A DNA stretch of 64,000 bases from Panopea generosa (GCA_029582155.1 CM055899.1:70959219-71023218), one strand, 5' to 3'; counted from the stretch's first letter, positions 60,801 through 63,566 are shown. Notes: generated by a model from the sequence alone, not told the origin. A program made the numbers and translations.

Positions 60801-63566
60801 CAGCCGTAAAAATTGATACACGTTCACTCAGCCATAATCATTGATACACATTCACTCAGCCATAAACATTGATACATGTTCACTAAGCCATACATTGATA
60901 CATGTTCTCCCAGCCATAAACAATAAAACACGTCACCAAGCCATAAACATTGATACACGTTCACCCAGCCATAAACACTGAAACATGTTCATTCAGCCAT
61001 AAACATTGATACACATTCACCCTGCCATAAACATTGATACACGTTCACCCAGCCATAAACACTGATACATGTTCACTCAGCCATAAACATTGATACACAT
61101 TCACTCAGCCATAAACATTGATACATGTTCACCCTGCCATCAACATTGATACATGTTCACCCAGTCATAAACAATAATACAAGTCACTCAGCCATTAACA
61201 TTGATACATGTTCACCCAGCCATAAACACTGATACATGTTCACTCAGCCATAAATTTGATACACGTTCACTCAGCCATAATCATTAATACACATTCACTC
61301 AGCCATAAACATTGATACACGTTCACTCAGCCATAATCATTGATACATGTTCACTCAGCCATAAACATTGATACATGTTCACTTAGCCAAACATTGATAC
61401 ATGTTCACTCAGCCATAAACATTGATACATGTTCACCCAGCCATAAACAATAATACATGTCACCCAGCCATAAACATTGATACACGTTCACTCAGCCAAA
61501 CATTGATACACTTGCACTCAGTCATACACATTGACACATGTTCACTCAGCCATAAACAATGATACATGTTCACCCTGCCATAAACATTGATACATGTTCA
61601 CCCAGTCATAAACATTGATACACGTTCACTCAGCCATAAACATTGATACACGTTCACTCAGCCATAAACATTGATACAAGTTCACTCAGCCAAACATTGA
61701 TACATGTTCACCCAGCCATAAACAATAATACATGTCACCCAGCCATAAACATTGATACACATTCACTCAGCCATAAACATTGATACACATTCACTCAGCC
61801 ATAAACATTGAAACATGTATGTTCACCCAGCCATAAACATTGATACACGTTCACCCAGCCATAAACATTGATACACGTTCACCCAGCCATTAATTGTGAT
61901 ACACGTTCACTCAGCCATAAACATTGATACATGTATGTTCACCCTGCCATAAACATTGATACACGTTCATTCAGCCATAAACATTGATACACGTTCACTC
62001 AGCCATAAACATTGATACATGTTCACTTAGTCAAACATTGATACACGTTCACTCAGCCATAAACATTGATATACGTTCACTCAGCCAAACATTGATACAT
62101 GTTCAACCAGCCATAAACAATAATACATGTCACCCAGCCATAAACATTGATACATGTTCACTCAGCCAACCATTGATACACGTTCACTCAGCCATAAACA
62201 TTGATACATGTATGTTCACCATGCCATAAACATTGATACACATTCACTCTGCCAAATATTGATACATGTTCAACCCACCATAAACAATCATTCATGTCAC
62301 TCAGCCATAAACATTGATACACGTTCACTCAACCAACCATTGATACACGTTCACTCAGCCATAAACATTGATACATGTATGTTCACCCTGCCATAAACAG
62401 TGATACACGTTCATTCAGCCATAAACATTGATACACGTTCACTCAGCCATTAACATTGATACATGTTCACTCAGCCAAACATTGATACACGTTCACTCTG
62501 CCATAAACATTGATACACGTTCACTCAGCCAAACATTGATACATGTATGTTCACTCAGCCATAAACATTGATACATGTATGTTCACTCAGCCATTAACAA
62601 TGATACACATTCACTCATCCATAAACATTGATACATGTTCAATCAGCCAAACATTGATACATGTTCACTCAGCCAAACATTGATACATGTTCACCCAGCC
62701 ATTAACACGGATACATGTTAACTCAGCCATAAACATTGAACATTTTCACTCAGCCAAACACTGATGCATGCTTATTCAGTCAAACATAGATACATGTATG
62801 TTCACCCAGCCATAATCATTGATACATGTTCACCCAGCTATAAACATTAATACATGTTCACTCAGCCATAAACATTGACACATGTTAACTCAGCAATAAA
62901 CATTGATACACATTCACTCATCCATAAACATTGATACATGTTCACACAATCAAACATAGATACATGTTCACTCAGCCAAACATTGATACATGCTCATTCA
63001 GCCATAAACATAGAAACATGTTCACCCAGCCATAAACATTTATACACATTCACTCAGCCATAAACATTGATACATGTTCACTCAGCCAAACACTGATACA
63101 TGTTCACTCAGCCAAACTTAGATACATGTATGTTCACCCAGCTTTAATCATTGATACATGTTCACTCAGCCATAAACATTGATACATGTTCACTCGGCCA
63201 AAAACATTGATACACATTCACTCAGCCATAAACATTGACTGTTACTCTACCCACAATTAGTTATATGCACCAGTAGATGAAAACATGATGAATATAATTA
63301 AGATAAAGAGATGAAATAAAGATACTTTATAAGAGATTTTAAAATAACCATTGATCTTCACAATAGAGAACCAAACCCTTATTACTGCTAGCCGATTACA
63401 AACTGACTATATCTACAACATTTATATAAGTCCTTAATTCTATTCTGGAAATTTCATGTTCAGTTTATGTAATGTTTAGCAAATGTTTCATACCCTCTGT
63501 GTTTATATCGTTTGACAAATGCACATGAGATATTTGTCTGACTGTTTCTTGAATGTTGTCATCCAT
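2330..63566 (-). CDS. ERCC6L: ERCC6L (PICH)-like SNF2 DNA translocase, 18 coding exons, 3' end outside window
   Basis: In vertebrates ERCC6L/PICH is an ATP-dependent dsDNA translocase that coats ultrafine anaphase bridges and works with PLK1 and topoisomerase II; that role is family knowledge. I joined exons 63566-63494, 60571-60411, 59384-59197, 56150-56025, 53033-52865, 50081-49956, 48577-48485, 46202-46033, 41503-41398, 39700-39582, 31333-31120, 30294-30181, 29150-29102, 28061-27872, 10697-10549, 7647-7538, 3407-3233 and 2451-2330, all with GT/AG ends and compatible phases, giving 818 residues without a stop. Visible motifs: TPR-like helix pair (about 35-75), [12 protein letters not shown] (134-145), ILDEGHK (243-249), LTGTPVQNN (271-279), LVFSQSR (496-502), [11 protein letters not shown] (554-564), [11 protein letters not shown] (581-591). 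The segment GSLLGT...FKMEY.NPITRAREKDAT is diagnostic of ERCC6L rather than ERCC6. The C-terminal tail continues left of the window. Introns are swollen by tandem arrays, several made from its own splice junctions. Confidence 0.92.
2882..2908 (+). repeat. Poly-C/CA-rich tract
   Basis: Nearly pure C run interrupted by single A residues. Local open frames on both strands here are low-complexity artefacts. Confidence 0.8.
2945..3115 (+). repeat. Dispersed repeat, copy shared with 10745-10880
   Basis: Both copies share a diverged series ending gctactttctgac(t)...ctg(g)aatat, with gtgtaatat.tcact in the middle. Identity is moderate; class unknown. Confidence 0.45.
3233..3407 (-). CDS. ERCC6L: ERCC6L-like exon 17
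   Basis: Acceptor accacag at 3408 and donor CAGCCTG|gtaacc at 3232; 58 codons. [13 protein letters not shown] continues the YIQHR-VQKA helix of ERCC6L (human YIQQRVQKAQFLVEFES). The remainder ([25 protein letters not shown]) is low-complexity tail without recognisable motif. Confidence 0.85.
3767..3850 (+). mobile_element. tRNA-related SINE fragment (same family as 31425-31562)
   Basis: gatcctctgccacggctatg followed by gtatgtacatatgcttagtt and ggttctacca match the reverse complement of 31425-31562. Confidence 0.6.
4103..4767 (+). mobile_element. Pearl-like (non-autonomous Helitron-like) element, four ~157-bp units
   Basis: Units contain atgatgcatcctagcaagtt, caagaatttggtcacaaa and cagaatcaaagggccataac. 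The array ends in a ggatggacggacacacacac microsatellite and a terminal hairpin ccccccttttggggag before cataaaa. Core tandem repeat plus GACGG-type microsatellite is the known layout of bivalve pearl elements; that assignment is from family knowledge. Confidence 0.7.
4768..6275. repeat. 33-bp minisatellite, about 45 copies
   Basis: Unit approximately ctgagtaaaagtactgtcct then tctacaagtaaat. Because 33 is a multiple of three, open frames up to 132 codons appear on both strands (11-residue periods); I regard them as artefacts. A two-copy remnant lies at 6995-7075. Located in intron 16, not adjacent to an exon. Confidence 0.9.
6276..6994. other. Intron sequence between the two 33-bp array blocks, nothing recognised
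   Basis: AT-rich. A 66-codon frame at 6686-6886 has no recognisable motif or splice context and is probably chance. Confidence 0.4.
6995..7075. repeat. Remnant of the 33-bp minisatellite
   Basis: Two to three units (taaatctgagtaaaagtact) separated from the main array by about 720 bp. Confidence 0.8.
7225..7465 (-). mobile_element. SINE family A, minus strand
   Basis: Reverse complement shows a tRNA-like head (tagcgcagtctctagaacat region, then gggtcgtgagtttgaattcc) and the body with tcatctctcactgctgattc. It ends about 70 bp from exon 16. Confidence 0.75.
7538..7647 (-). CDS. ERCC6L: ERCC6L-like exon 16
   Basis: Acceptor gtttacag at 7648 and donor CACAGG|gtatat at 7537. [14 protein letters not shown] and ENDYIQHR match GISDHDLMY and EESHYIQQR of ERCC6L, with an acidic linker ([13 protein letters not shown]) between. 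It is preceded by a minus-oriented SINE that is not part of the exon. Confidence 0.92.
7648..8432. other. Intron 15, no feature recognised
   Basis: AT-rich with short A and T runs; no phase-compatible exon or named repeat seen. Confidence 0.5.
8433..8605 (+). mobile_element. Dispersed repeat (family E), plus strand
   Basis: Contains gaatgaatggttttttacgg, cgtaccaacacatcataggt and ccaacaggaaggaagatacc; the same ~175-bp sequence lies in reverse at 52640-52820. Probably a SINE-like element common in molluscs. Confidence 0.65.
8606..9104. other. Intron 15, no feature recognised
   Basis: AT-rich, no tandem repeat or exon. Confidence 0.45.
9105..10205. repeat. ~86-bp minisatellite, about 13 copies
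   Basis: Unit includes gaacagttaactagtactag, acacaccatatttctgtgg and tcacatattcagaggtggga. No exon homology was seen, unlike the neighbouring junction-derived repeats. Confidence 0.9.
10238..10315 (-). mobile_element. SINE family A head fragment, minus
   Basis: Reverse complement reads a tRNA-like ttagctacattggtaatgtg then ccaggggttgtaaatttgaa. Confidence 0.6.
10408..10548 (-). repeat. Duplicated end and donor of exon 15, two extra copies
   Basis: Units start at 10408, 10471 and 10521 (authentic flank). Each holds exon 15 end (ATATAGCCTTCCTATACTCA), donor region and intron gttgttacttcatgtagtg. The middle copy lacks 13 bp spanning exactly the exon end and donor, so only one extra donor is intact. 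Confidence 0.85.
10549..10697 (-). CDS. ERCC6L: ERCC6L-like exon 15
   Basis: Acceptor atttcag at 10698 and donor CACTAG|gtctgt at 10548. [16 protein letters not shown] and [12 protein letters not shown] match ERCC6L YFSKQELRELFTIEDL and LDEHIAYLQSLG. It lies 17.2 kb downstream of exon 14. The exon end and donor are duplicated just downstream. Confidence 0.93.
10935..12812. mobile_element. Outer foldback-like inverted repeat enclosing an inner one
   Basis: Left arm 10935-11100 and right arm 12615-12812 are reverse complements made of several subrepeats such as gctatcaaaatccccttcat and gctatcataatccccttcat. Long inverted repeats carrying tandem subrepeats are typical of foldback-type transposons. 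No transposase frame is present. Left spacer to the inner element is ~590 bp, right ~100 bp. Target duplication not resolved. Confidence 0.75.
11695..12518. mobile_element. Inner foldback-like palindrome, arms about 400 bp
   Basis: Left arm 11695-12110 and right arm 12130-12518 pair almost to the centre: outer parts are ~35-bp subrepeats (gaggacaaaacacctc, then tttacaag), inner parts share aaagatcc...ttattatgtatg and acagttt ends. Termini both read cacctcccggacataac. Open frames at 12283-12615 are repeat artefacts. Confidence 0.85.
12920..14384. other. Intron 14, AT-rich, no gene seen
   Basis: Long AT-rich tract without tandem arrays or exon-like segments. Confidence 0.5.
14385..14580 (+). 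mobile_element. SINE-like repeat (family D), plus strand
   Basis: tRNA-like head (gccgaggttatgggttcagg), then atgctggttctactcagatt and tcaaactggatacccgataa, ending in an A-rich tail. A second copy is at 48085-48310. Confidence 0.7.
14581..16074. other. Intron 14, no gene or array seen
   Basis: AT-rich; two short overlapping frames near 15775-15989 are on opposite strands and lack motifs. Confidence 0.45.
16075..16310 (+). mobile_element. SINE family A body, 5' truncated, plus strand
   Basis: Matches the body at 16900-17105 (catctctcaccactgattta, gtgctcgagtactggttaac) and ends with repeated tcaatgaatcagttaattaa. Confidence 0.75.
16627..17105 (+). mobile_element. Full SINE family A interrupted by a second SINE
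   Basis: A-box-like ttagctcagtcagtaacg and B-box-like gtgagtttgaatccctgccc, then the body and a short tcaatcaatc tail. The head is split by an insertion at 16676-16857. Confidence 0.85.
16676..16857 (-). mobile_element. SINE family B nested in SINE A, with 12-bp target duplication
   Basis: aatccaggggtt occurs at 16664-16675 and 16858-16869, flanking a 182-bp insertion. Reverse complement has a tRNA-like head (gcggtagtcttatggataga, ggttatgggttcgatccata) and tail sequence ctaaaataaataag. Family B copies also at 19215-19362 and 23715-23830. Confidence 0.88.
17106..19214. other. Intron 14, AT-rich, no gene seen
   Basis: No tandem array, no exon in phase with the host gene, no recognised element. 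Confidence 0.45.
19215..19362 (+). mobile_element. SINE family B, plus strand
   Basis: agcattttggatagagtgtt, cgggttctaccaaggaagag and ttcattgcaatcaaactaaa match the reverse of 16676-16857. Confidence 0.75.
19363..20204. other. Intron 14, AT-rich, no gene accepted
   Basis: A 100-codon frame at 19363-19665 is strongly AT-biased, without motif, and begins at the 3' end of a SINE. I treat it as chance. Confidence 0.45.
20205..20338. repeat. 48-bp tandem repeat, three copies
   Basis: Unit tatcaagctatccgggtgtg then accaaggctatcatgtga. Confidence 0.85.
20801..21040. repeat. 40-bp tandem repeat, six copies
   Basis: Unit cacacctatatagaaggata then agaaactttatattaaat, nearly identical between copies. 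Confidence 0.92.
21041..22990. other. Intron 14, AT-rich, no gene accepted
   Basis: Frames at 22504-22767 and 22760-22963 show no motif. catgtatggcatgttgttac recurs at 21750 and 22520, hinting at a diverged dispersed repeat. Confidence 0.4.
23355..23640 (+). mobile_element. Dispersed element ending in gagctaaaaa
   Basis: aaaaagggccataactgtgc, then gacgccgacgctgccgccgg and a hairpin-bearing end before gagctaaaaa. The end form resembles that of the elements at 45300 and 47730 (Helitron-like CTAA). Overlapping frames on both strands are not genes. Confidence 0.5.
23715..23830 (-). mobile_element. SINE family B, minus strand
   Basis: gaaccagtactgagtgttgt and gaggatcaaacctgcaatca correspond to 16749-16810. 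Confidence 0.7.
24150..26800. repeat. ~136-bp satellite, about 19 copies, with outliers at 23290 and 27338
   Basis: Each unit has aactagcacttataaatgct then gggggttacacaggg, and a second block gttttgccctgtgtgttacc. Spacing is 133-140 bp, larger and more diverged at the left edge. The core AGCAcTTATAAaTGCT is an imperfect palindrome. Open frames of up to 115 codons inside are periodic artefacts. Intron 14 of the host gene. Confidence 0.93.
26801..27337. other. Intron 14 between satellite block and outlier unit
   Basis: No gene seen; a 62-codon frame on the minus strand lacks motif or splice context. Confidence 0.4.
27872..28061 (-). CDS. ERCC6L: ERCC6L-like exon 14, motif VI
   Basis: Acceptor gttcag|TTGACCC at 28062 and donor TATAG|gtaatt at 27871. 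[20 protein letters not shown] then [19 protein letters not shown] and TRQTTG are nearly identical to the ERCC6L helicase-C end. The arginine finger region (DRVFRIGQ) is intact. Its acceptor plus about 20 exonic bases recurs about eight times in the upstream intron. Confidence 0.95.
28087..28505 (-). repeat. 54-bp array made of exon 14 acceptor plus exon start, about eight copies
   Basis: On the minus strand each unit ends ctacacag|TTGACCTCAGCTGGAACCCA, copying the acceptor and ~20 bases of exon 14 (GACCCAAGCTGGAACCCA), spaced by 54 bp of intron. It starts right upstream of exon 14. Distal copies are more diverged. The 54-bp period gives open frames on both strands (94 and 73 codons), which I reject as genes. 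Confidence 0.9.
29102..29150 (-). CDS. ERCC6L: ERCC6L-like exon 13, motif V micro-exon
   Basis: A 49-base exon between attccag (29151) and GTTATTT|gtaagt (29101), encoding [16 protein letters not shown]. It is too short to appear as an open frame by itself but is fixed by phase on both sides and by the invariant helicase motif V. Confidence 0.94.
29225..29935. repeat. 40-bp minisatellite, about 17 copies
   Basis: Unit ctaggttaagcaagtcttag then ctcagacactgtttatacat. In intron 12 with no visible exon homology. Confidence 0.93.
30181..30294 (-). CDS. ERCC6L: ERCC6L-like exon 12
   Basis: Acceptor atttcag at 30295 and donor ACACAG|gtatat at 30180; 38 codons. [19 protein letters not shown] and YSVFLLTTQ match LRIDGTVTHLLEREKRI and YSVFLLTTQ of ERCC6L. 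Phase 0 into exon 13 gives TTQ-VGGVG. Confidence 0.95.
30335..30440 (+). mobile_element. SINE family C, 3' truncated, plus strand
   Basis: tRNA-like gtagtctagtggttgagcat and cgttggttcaatccccagtc, then gacttgaaaaatggtactaa. The head resembles a real tRNA but it continues into the SINE body. Confidence 0.75.
30441..31010. other. Intron 11 remainder, nothing recognised
   Basis: No exon-like or repeated sequence seen. Confidence 0.4.
31120..31333 (-). CDS. ERCC6L: ERCC6L-like exon 11, start of helicase-C domain
   Basis: Acceptor tttatag at 31334 and donor AACAAG|gtaggt at 31119; 71 codons. [20 protein letters not shown] and [19 protein letters not shown] correspond to the human VTDDTLMEESGKMIFL and LVFSQSRQILNIIE (motif IV region). 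Confidence 0.95.
31425..31562 (-). mobile_element. tRNA-related SINE fragment, minus strand
   Basis: Reverse complement reads ttagtccaatggtagatcac and catgtgttcgatcctctgcc, then ctgattctacccagaatgag; shares sequence with 3767-3850. Confidence 0.7.
31695..32710. repeat. ~49-bp minisatellite, about 20 copies, with a diverged left block
   Basis: Main unit ccattgaaatggtctgtaaa then tacagttagctttgttatac. At 31695-31920 a shorter variant (tatttgaagtggtctgtgaa) repeats. Confidence 0.9.
32712..32965 (+). repeat. Dispersed ~250-bp repeat, copy 1
   Basis: aacaatgttgggaaagccac, caattgctatgaattgtggg and attccctgctttttcattgg are shared with 43385-43630. Confidence 0.75.
33238..33440 (-). mobile_element. 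SINE family C, minus strand
   Basis: Reverse complement: gggtttgattcctggctgca, gacttgaaaaatggtacttg, aggtttggtcgacctggtgt, as in 36983-37285. Confidence 0.7.
33465..34440. repeat. 79-bp minisatellite, about 12 copies
   Basis: Unit aacatggtctgttaatgcag, gtatattgttgggtactcta, then gacttatttatgcaaatgac. Right-hand copies are increasingly diverged. Confidence 0.92.
34441..35036. other. AT-rich sequence upstream of the methyltransferase
   Basis: Possible promoter or 5' UTR region of the nested gene; no core promoter element can be defended. Confidence 0.35.
35140..35178 (+). CDS. Methyltransferase exon 1 (inferred)
   Basis: First ATG after an in-frame TGA at 35050; 13 codons to a consensus donor GTCAAA|gtaagt at 35179. 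Phase 0 agrees with exon 2 (ttgcag|TTTGAC). A possible acceptor, tttattatag at about 35037, would make the upstream bases part of the same exon as 5' UTR. The short N-terminus cannot be verified by motif. Confidence 0.6.
35140..38506 (+). CDS. Class I SAM-dependent methyltransferase, three exons, nested in ERCC6L-like intron 10
   Basis: Small soluble methyltransferase (201 residues) on the strand opposite its host gene. Joined exons are 35140-35178, 36669-36795 and 38067-38506 (stop TGA... read from the frame ending IRK). Residues 34-44 ([11 protein letters not shown]) are SAM-binding motif I; VYGVETT is the motif II region, [20 protein letters not shown] is motif post-II to III with the usual DRV-FHVN pattern, and [16 protein letters not shown] is the motif IV/V beta-strand. 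This is the Methyltransf_11/25 fold, resembling bacterial YdaC-like and UbiE-like proteins; the substrate is unknown. Exon 1 ([13 protein letters not shown]) is inferred from a perfect AAA|gtaagt donor, phase 0 and an upstream in-frame stop at 35050; exons 2 and 3 are firm. No transmembrane or signal segment is seen. Confidence 0.85.
35460..36045 (+). mobile_element. Dispersed element with internal repeats in methyltransferase intron 1
   Basis: aagaggattgagatgtggcc at the left; repeated blocks with ctgtgtaagtttgatgaaga and ccataactctggcatc; right end gacggacagatgactgacac and cagctaaat. Layout resembles the other Helitron-like non-autonomous elements. Confidence 0.5.
36669..36795 (+). CDS. Methyltransferase exon 2, SAM motif I
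   Basis: Acceptor ttttgcag at 36668 and donor AAGAG|gtaaac at 36796; 42 codons plus one base. [20 protein letters not shown] then [13 protein letters not shown] carries the glycine-rich SAM loop. A long (TA)n tract begins five bases after the donor. Confidence 0.88.
36800..36862. repeat. (TA)n microsatellite with (TATG)n end
   Basis: Pure alternating TA for about 50 bases starting just after the methyltransferase exon 2 donor. Confidence 0.97.
36983..37285 (+). mobile_element. SINE family C, near full length
   Basis: tRNA-like head gcggtggtttagaggtagag and ttctgggtccgatccatgac, then gacttaaaaaatggtactag, tctaggtctggtcaacctgt and a tail ending ctaaacactatacaaacatc. Confidence 0.8.
37286..37734. 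repeat. Degenerate repeats around tgacatttggcctga
   Basis: Several spaced blocks of (g)agactgacat with gcctgaaaaa between 37320 and 37500, irregular in period. Nothing coding. Confidence 0.45.
37735..37915 (-). mobile_element. SINE family A, minus strand
   Basis: cccacttgaatcactggtga, catcaatcatcactgagact and agctgagctaactgggcccg are the reverse of the family A body and head. Confidence 0.75.
38067..38506 (+). CDS. Methyltransferase exon 3 with stop
   Basis: Acceptor cccttcag at 38066; begins [10 protein letters not shown] and ends ATTRIRK then TGA. Encodes the C-terminal two thirds of the Rossmann fold and a basic, lysine-rich end. It is followed by overlapping AATAAA signals at 38643-38652, which fit a short 3' UTR. 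Confidence 0.9.
38643..38652 (+). terminator. Putative poly(A) signals of the methyltransferase
   Basis: Two overlapping AATAAA hexamers 137 bases after the stop codon on the same strand. They are the nearest canonical signals and no further exon is needed. AT-rich sequence makes chance occurrence possible. Confidence 0.5.
38653..39214. other. Intergenic/intron sequence after the methyltransferase, nothing recognised
   Basis: No exon or tandem repeat. Confidence 0.4.
39215..39370 (+). mobile_element. tRNA-related SINE fragment, plus strand
   Basis: agcagtagttcagtggatag and aggttgtgggttgatcccca give A- and B-box-like blocks, then gtcatacacaaacactccat. Confidence 0.55.
39582..39700 (-). CDS. 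ERCC6L: ERCC6L-like exon 10
   Basis: Acceptor gtttcag at 39701 and donor GAGGG|gtaaaa at 39581. [20 protein letters not shown] and [14 protein letters not shown] match the ERCC6L stretch [20 protein letters not shown]. The following 8.2-kb intron contains the antisense methyltransferase gene. Confidence 0.93.
39875..41397 (-). repeat. 75-bp array made of exon 9 end plus donor, about 20 copies
   Basis: Minus-strand unit: GATTTCCTCTCCCTCGACTC and TGTCAAGGAG (exon 9 end), donor gtaagtg, then ttcagaagtttatgaatg and a segment ending attctgtcatg. It follows the authentic donor directly. The unit is 25 codons and lacks a stop in the exon frame ([20 protein letters not shown] then DSVKE), so frames of up to 157 codons run through it. 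Copies differ by substitutions and 1-3 base indels. Most copies carry gtaagt; the authentic site has gtatgt. Confidence 0.95.
41398..41503 (-). CDS. ERCC6L: ERCC6L-like exon 9
   Basis: Acceptor tttacag at 41504 and donor AAGGAG|gtatgt at 41397. [17 protein letters not shown] and [16 protein letters not shown] match SLSRKNDLIIWIRLVPLQEEIYRKFVSLDHIKE. The last ~30 bases plus donor are repeated about 20 times in the following intron; most copies have the stronger gtaagt in place of the authentic gtatgt. Confidence 0.94.
41550..42614. mobile_element. hAT-like non-autonomous transposon, 1065 bp
   Basis: Ends are inverted: CAGGGCTCGAATTTAA at the left, and CAGGGCTAGAATTTAA as reverse complement of the right end. 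gtatat flanks both sides but an 8-bp duplication is not clean in this low-complexity flank. CAGGG termini fit hAT. No transposase frame. Confidence 0.7.
43385..43630 (+). repeat. Dispersed ~250-bp repeat, copy 2
   Basis: agcaatgttgggaaagcact, cgattgctatgaactgtggg, actccctgccttttcattgg; see 32712-32965. Confidence 0.75.
43678..45335 (+). mobile_element. Non-autonomous Helitron-like element with ~600-bp internal repeats
   Basis: Blocks starting near 43750, 44395 and 45030 repeat tttgaacaaatctaacaa, gccgttcatgagtagaagat and gaagtttcagtttaattggc. The right end has gacgacggatgacagacaac and a ggcctttggcca hairpin. Short frames here are repeat artefacts, present in each copy. Confidence 0.65.
44948..44973 (+). 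repeat. Poly-A tract
   Basis: Uninterrupted run of about 26 A residues inside the repeated element. Confidence 0.9.
46033..46202 (-). CDS. ERCC6L: ERCC6L-like exon 8
   Basis: Acceptor ctccag at 46203 and donor GCCAT|gtaagt at 46032. [20 protein letters not shown], then [15 protein letters not shown], match AREKDATPGEKALGFKI and [11 protein letters not shown] of ERCC6L. A charged linker rich in E, N and K ([17 protein letters not shown]) takes the place of the vertebrate KKKSSNPEA stretch. Confidence 0.93.
46495..47732 (+). mobile_element. Second copy group of the Helitron-like element
   Basis: Repeats taggcctcttaa-like and cccctaca blocks of the 43678 element and ends gttaacggacgacagacaac, then cttctggcctttggccagta and agctaaaa. 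Terminal hairpin followed by CTAA fits a Helitron 3' end. Confidence 0.65.
47733..48084. other. Intron 7, nothing recognised
   Basis: No exon or repeat. Confidence 0.4.
48085..48310 (+). mobile_element. SINE-like repeat (family D), plus strand
   Basis: agtggttctactccgatcca, ccaccaataaaactggatat and cctcaatgtgtcaaaaatgg match 14385-14580. Confidence 0.7.
48485..48577 (-). CDS. ERCC6L: ERCC6L-like exon 7
   Basis: Acceptor tttacag at 48578 and donor ACTAGA|gtaagt at 48484; 31 codons. [17 protein letters not shown] and [11 protein letters not shown] match the ERCC6L-specific insertion GSLLGTLKTFKMEYENPITR, one of the best family identifiers in the window. Confidence 0.94.
48578..49055. other. 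Intron 6, distal to the exon 6 donor array
   Basis: AT-rich; no exon or array. Confidence 0.4.
49056..49955 (-). repeat. 50-bp array made of exon 6 end plus donor, about 17 copies
   Basis: Minus-strand unit: ACTGGTACCCCAGTACAGAA and TAACCTCAAA (the [10 protein letters not shown] motif III codons), donor gtaagtacag and ~10 intron bases. It abuts the authentic donor, with identical donor sequence in most copies; the most distal copy near 49060 is degenerate. Variants include gtaagtac to gttagtac changes. Confidence 0.95.
49956..50081 (-). CDS. ERCC6L: ERCC6L-like exon 6, Walker B and motif III
   Basis: Acceptor tttcag|GACTATATG at 50082 and donor CTCAAA|gtaagt at 49955; 42 codons. Contains [14 protein letters not shown] and [13 protein letters not shown]. 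The Walker B box is DEGH, as in CSB/ERCC6, where vertebrate ERCC6L has DEAH. Both splice junctions have been amplified into tandem arrays directly abutting the exon. Confidence 0.94.
50082..51635 (-). repeat. ~49-bp array made of exon 6 acceptor plus exon start, about 31 copies
   Basis: Minus-strand unit: intron ctgactggttatctatgttt, acceptor cag, and GACTATATGATCCT (first 14 bases of exon 6), then agttctgtttac. Several copies carry the same 10-bp insertion (attattcata on the plus strand), showing multi-unit duplication. It abuts the authentic acceptor. Confidence 0.95.
51740..52145 (+). repeat. Pearl-like unit, diverged
   Basis: agtgtgaccttgacattttg, attatgctgaacatttatgc and cctctgtgaccttcactttg; more diverged than the 53860 block. 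Confidence 0.6.
52146..52635. other. Intron 5, nothing recognised
   Basis: No exon or clear repeat. Confidence 0.4.
52636..52820 (-). mobile_element. Dispersed repeat (family E), minus strand
   Basis: caggtatcaaggttctaggt, cttcctgttggcgtcaaata and gtgttggtaccccgtaaaac are the reverse of 8433-8605. It ends about 45 bp from exon 5. Confidence 0.7.
52865..53033 (-). CDS. ERCC6L: ERCC6L-like exon 5, SNF2 N-lobe
   Basis: Acceptor tatacag at 53034 and donor ACATGG|gtaatt at 52864. Encodes [19 protein letters not shown], then [18 protein letters not shown], corresponding to the human VKTFHGPSKDERTR and GVIITTYQMLINNW motifs. It ends REFTW, which leads directly into DYMILDEGH. Confidence 0.93.
53034..53588. 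other. Intron 4, no gene accepted
   Basis: Two overlapping plus-strand frames (75 and 119 codons, 53073-53442) lack motifs and are probably chance. Confidence 0.4.
53589..53750. repeat. ~82-bp tandem duplication
   Basis: gtatacaatacacatataca and aagaaatgtcactgtt occur twice, at 53589 and 53671. Confidence 0.85.
53860..55925 (+). mobile_element. Pearl-like ~165-bp tandem element, split by a hAT-like insertion
   Basis: Units contain gtgaccttgacctttgaggt, gttatgttgatcatttgtag and catgacaaagttacaggcc. The right end has accggacggaaggacggaca and a hairpin ccacccaaaaa / tttttgggtgg before ggcataaaa. Interrupted at 54660-55571. Confidence 0.8.
54660..55571. mobile_element. hAT-like non-autonomous transposon, 912 bp, with perfect TSD
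   Basis: Terminal inverted repeats CAGGCCTTCTAAAATT at both ends (16 of 16), flanked by CTTTGAGG at 54652-54659 and 55572-55579. An 8-bp duplication and CAG-type ends are hAT hallmarks. No transposase frame; small frames inside are chance. Confidence 0.92.
56025..56150 (-). CDS. ERCC6L: ERCC6L-like exon 4, rest of Walker A and motif Ia
   Basis: Acceptor attgcag at 56151 and donor AAATG|gtaact at 56024. Encodes [16 protein letters not shown], then [18 protein letters not shown], which align with LGKTVQIIAFLSGMFD and the LLIMPTNLINTWVKEF region of ERCC6L. The catalytic lysine of the P-loop is here. The tryptophan codon is split into exon 5. Confidence 0.93.
56265..56312 (+). mobile_element. 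SINE family A head, truncated, at array edge
   Basis: gcctggcttgctcagcaggt and gcatctatcaatccaatggt match the tRNA-like head; the body is replaced by the following minisatellite. Confidence 0.65.
56313..57985. repeat. 58-bp minisatellite block, about 29 copies
   Basis: Unit tatggacaaaatcaagtaca, catgtatctggcaaactttc, taacatagactatgccag, highly uniform. Confidence 0.95.
57986..59090. repeat. 50-bp minisatellite block, about 21 copies, same family
   Basis: Unit tatggactaagtcaagtaca, caagtatctggcaaactttc, taacatagac: the 58-bp unit minus gccagtat, with cacaagt for cacatgt. More variable than the left block. Ends about 110 bp from exon 3. Confidence 0.95.
59197..59384 (-). CDS. ERCC6L: ERCC6L-like exon 3, Q region and first half of Walker A
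   Basis: Acceptor ctgcag at 59385 and donor GGG|gtaag... read as ATGGG|gtaaga at 59196. Encodes an acidic linker (DDSDSGDDN), then [19 protein letters not shown] and GGILGDDMG, the SNF2 Q-region and start of motif I. The glycine codon is split at the junction; LGKT follows in exon 4. ERCC6L usually has ILADDMGLGKT, so the alanine-to-glycine change is a small difference. Confidence 0.92.
59385..60055. other. Intron 2, no gene accepted
   Basis: A 62-codon plus-strand frame at 59455 lacks support. Confidence 0.4.
60060..60288 (-). mobile_element. SINE family C in the gene's sense orientation, directly after exon 2
   Basis: Minus strand: gcggcaaacgtctagaggaa (head), gtgggctcaatccctagccc (B-box-like), aggtctggtcggtccggtgt and atgatgtgacgtgactggca, as in 36983-37285. 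The open frame from exon 2 runs through it. Confidence 0.8.
60411..60571 (-). CDS. ERCC6L: ERCC6L-like exon 2, TPR-like segment
   Basis: Acceptor ctgtag|GTGAAG at 60572; 53 codons ending [20 protein letters not shown] and [14 protein letters not shown] form a TPR-like helix pair matching the N-terminal TPR of ERCC6L (the human sequence has a comparable EAKEATKNGDLEEAF segment). I placed the donor at GAG|gttagt (60410) because it gives phase 0 into exon 3 and aligns KME-EYL with the human protein. The frame stays open to 60159, but only by reading into a SINE. A second phase-0 donor, TCT|gtaaag, lies 12 bases further on. Confidence 0.8.
60605..63236. repeat. 28-bp minisatellite, about 94 copies
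   Basis: Unit cactcagccataaacattga then tacatgtt, with a frequent tgtatgtt variant and a shorter unit missing 'taa'. It fills most of intron 1. Short open frames in it are artefacts. Confidence 0.96.
63237..63493. other. Proximal intron 1, nothing recognised
   Basis: Unique-looking AT-rich sequence between the minisatellite and the start exon. Confidence 0.4.

Noticed and set aside
60605..63236. CRISPR-like array (28-bp repeats)
   Set aside because: Units are directly tandem without unique spacers, and the context is an animal intron.
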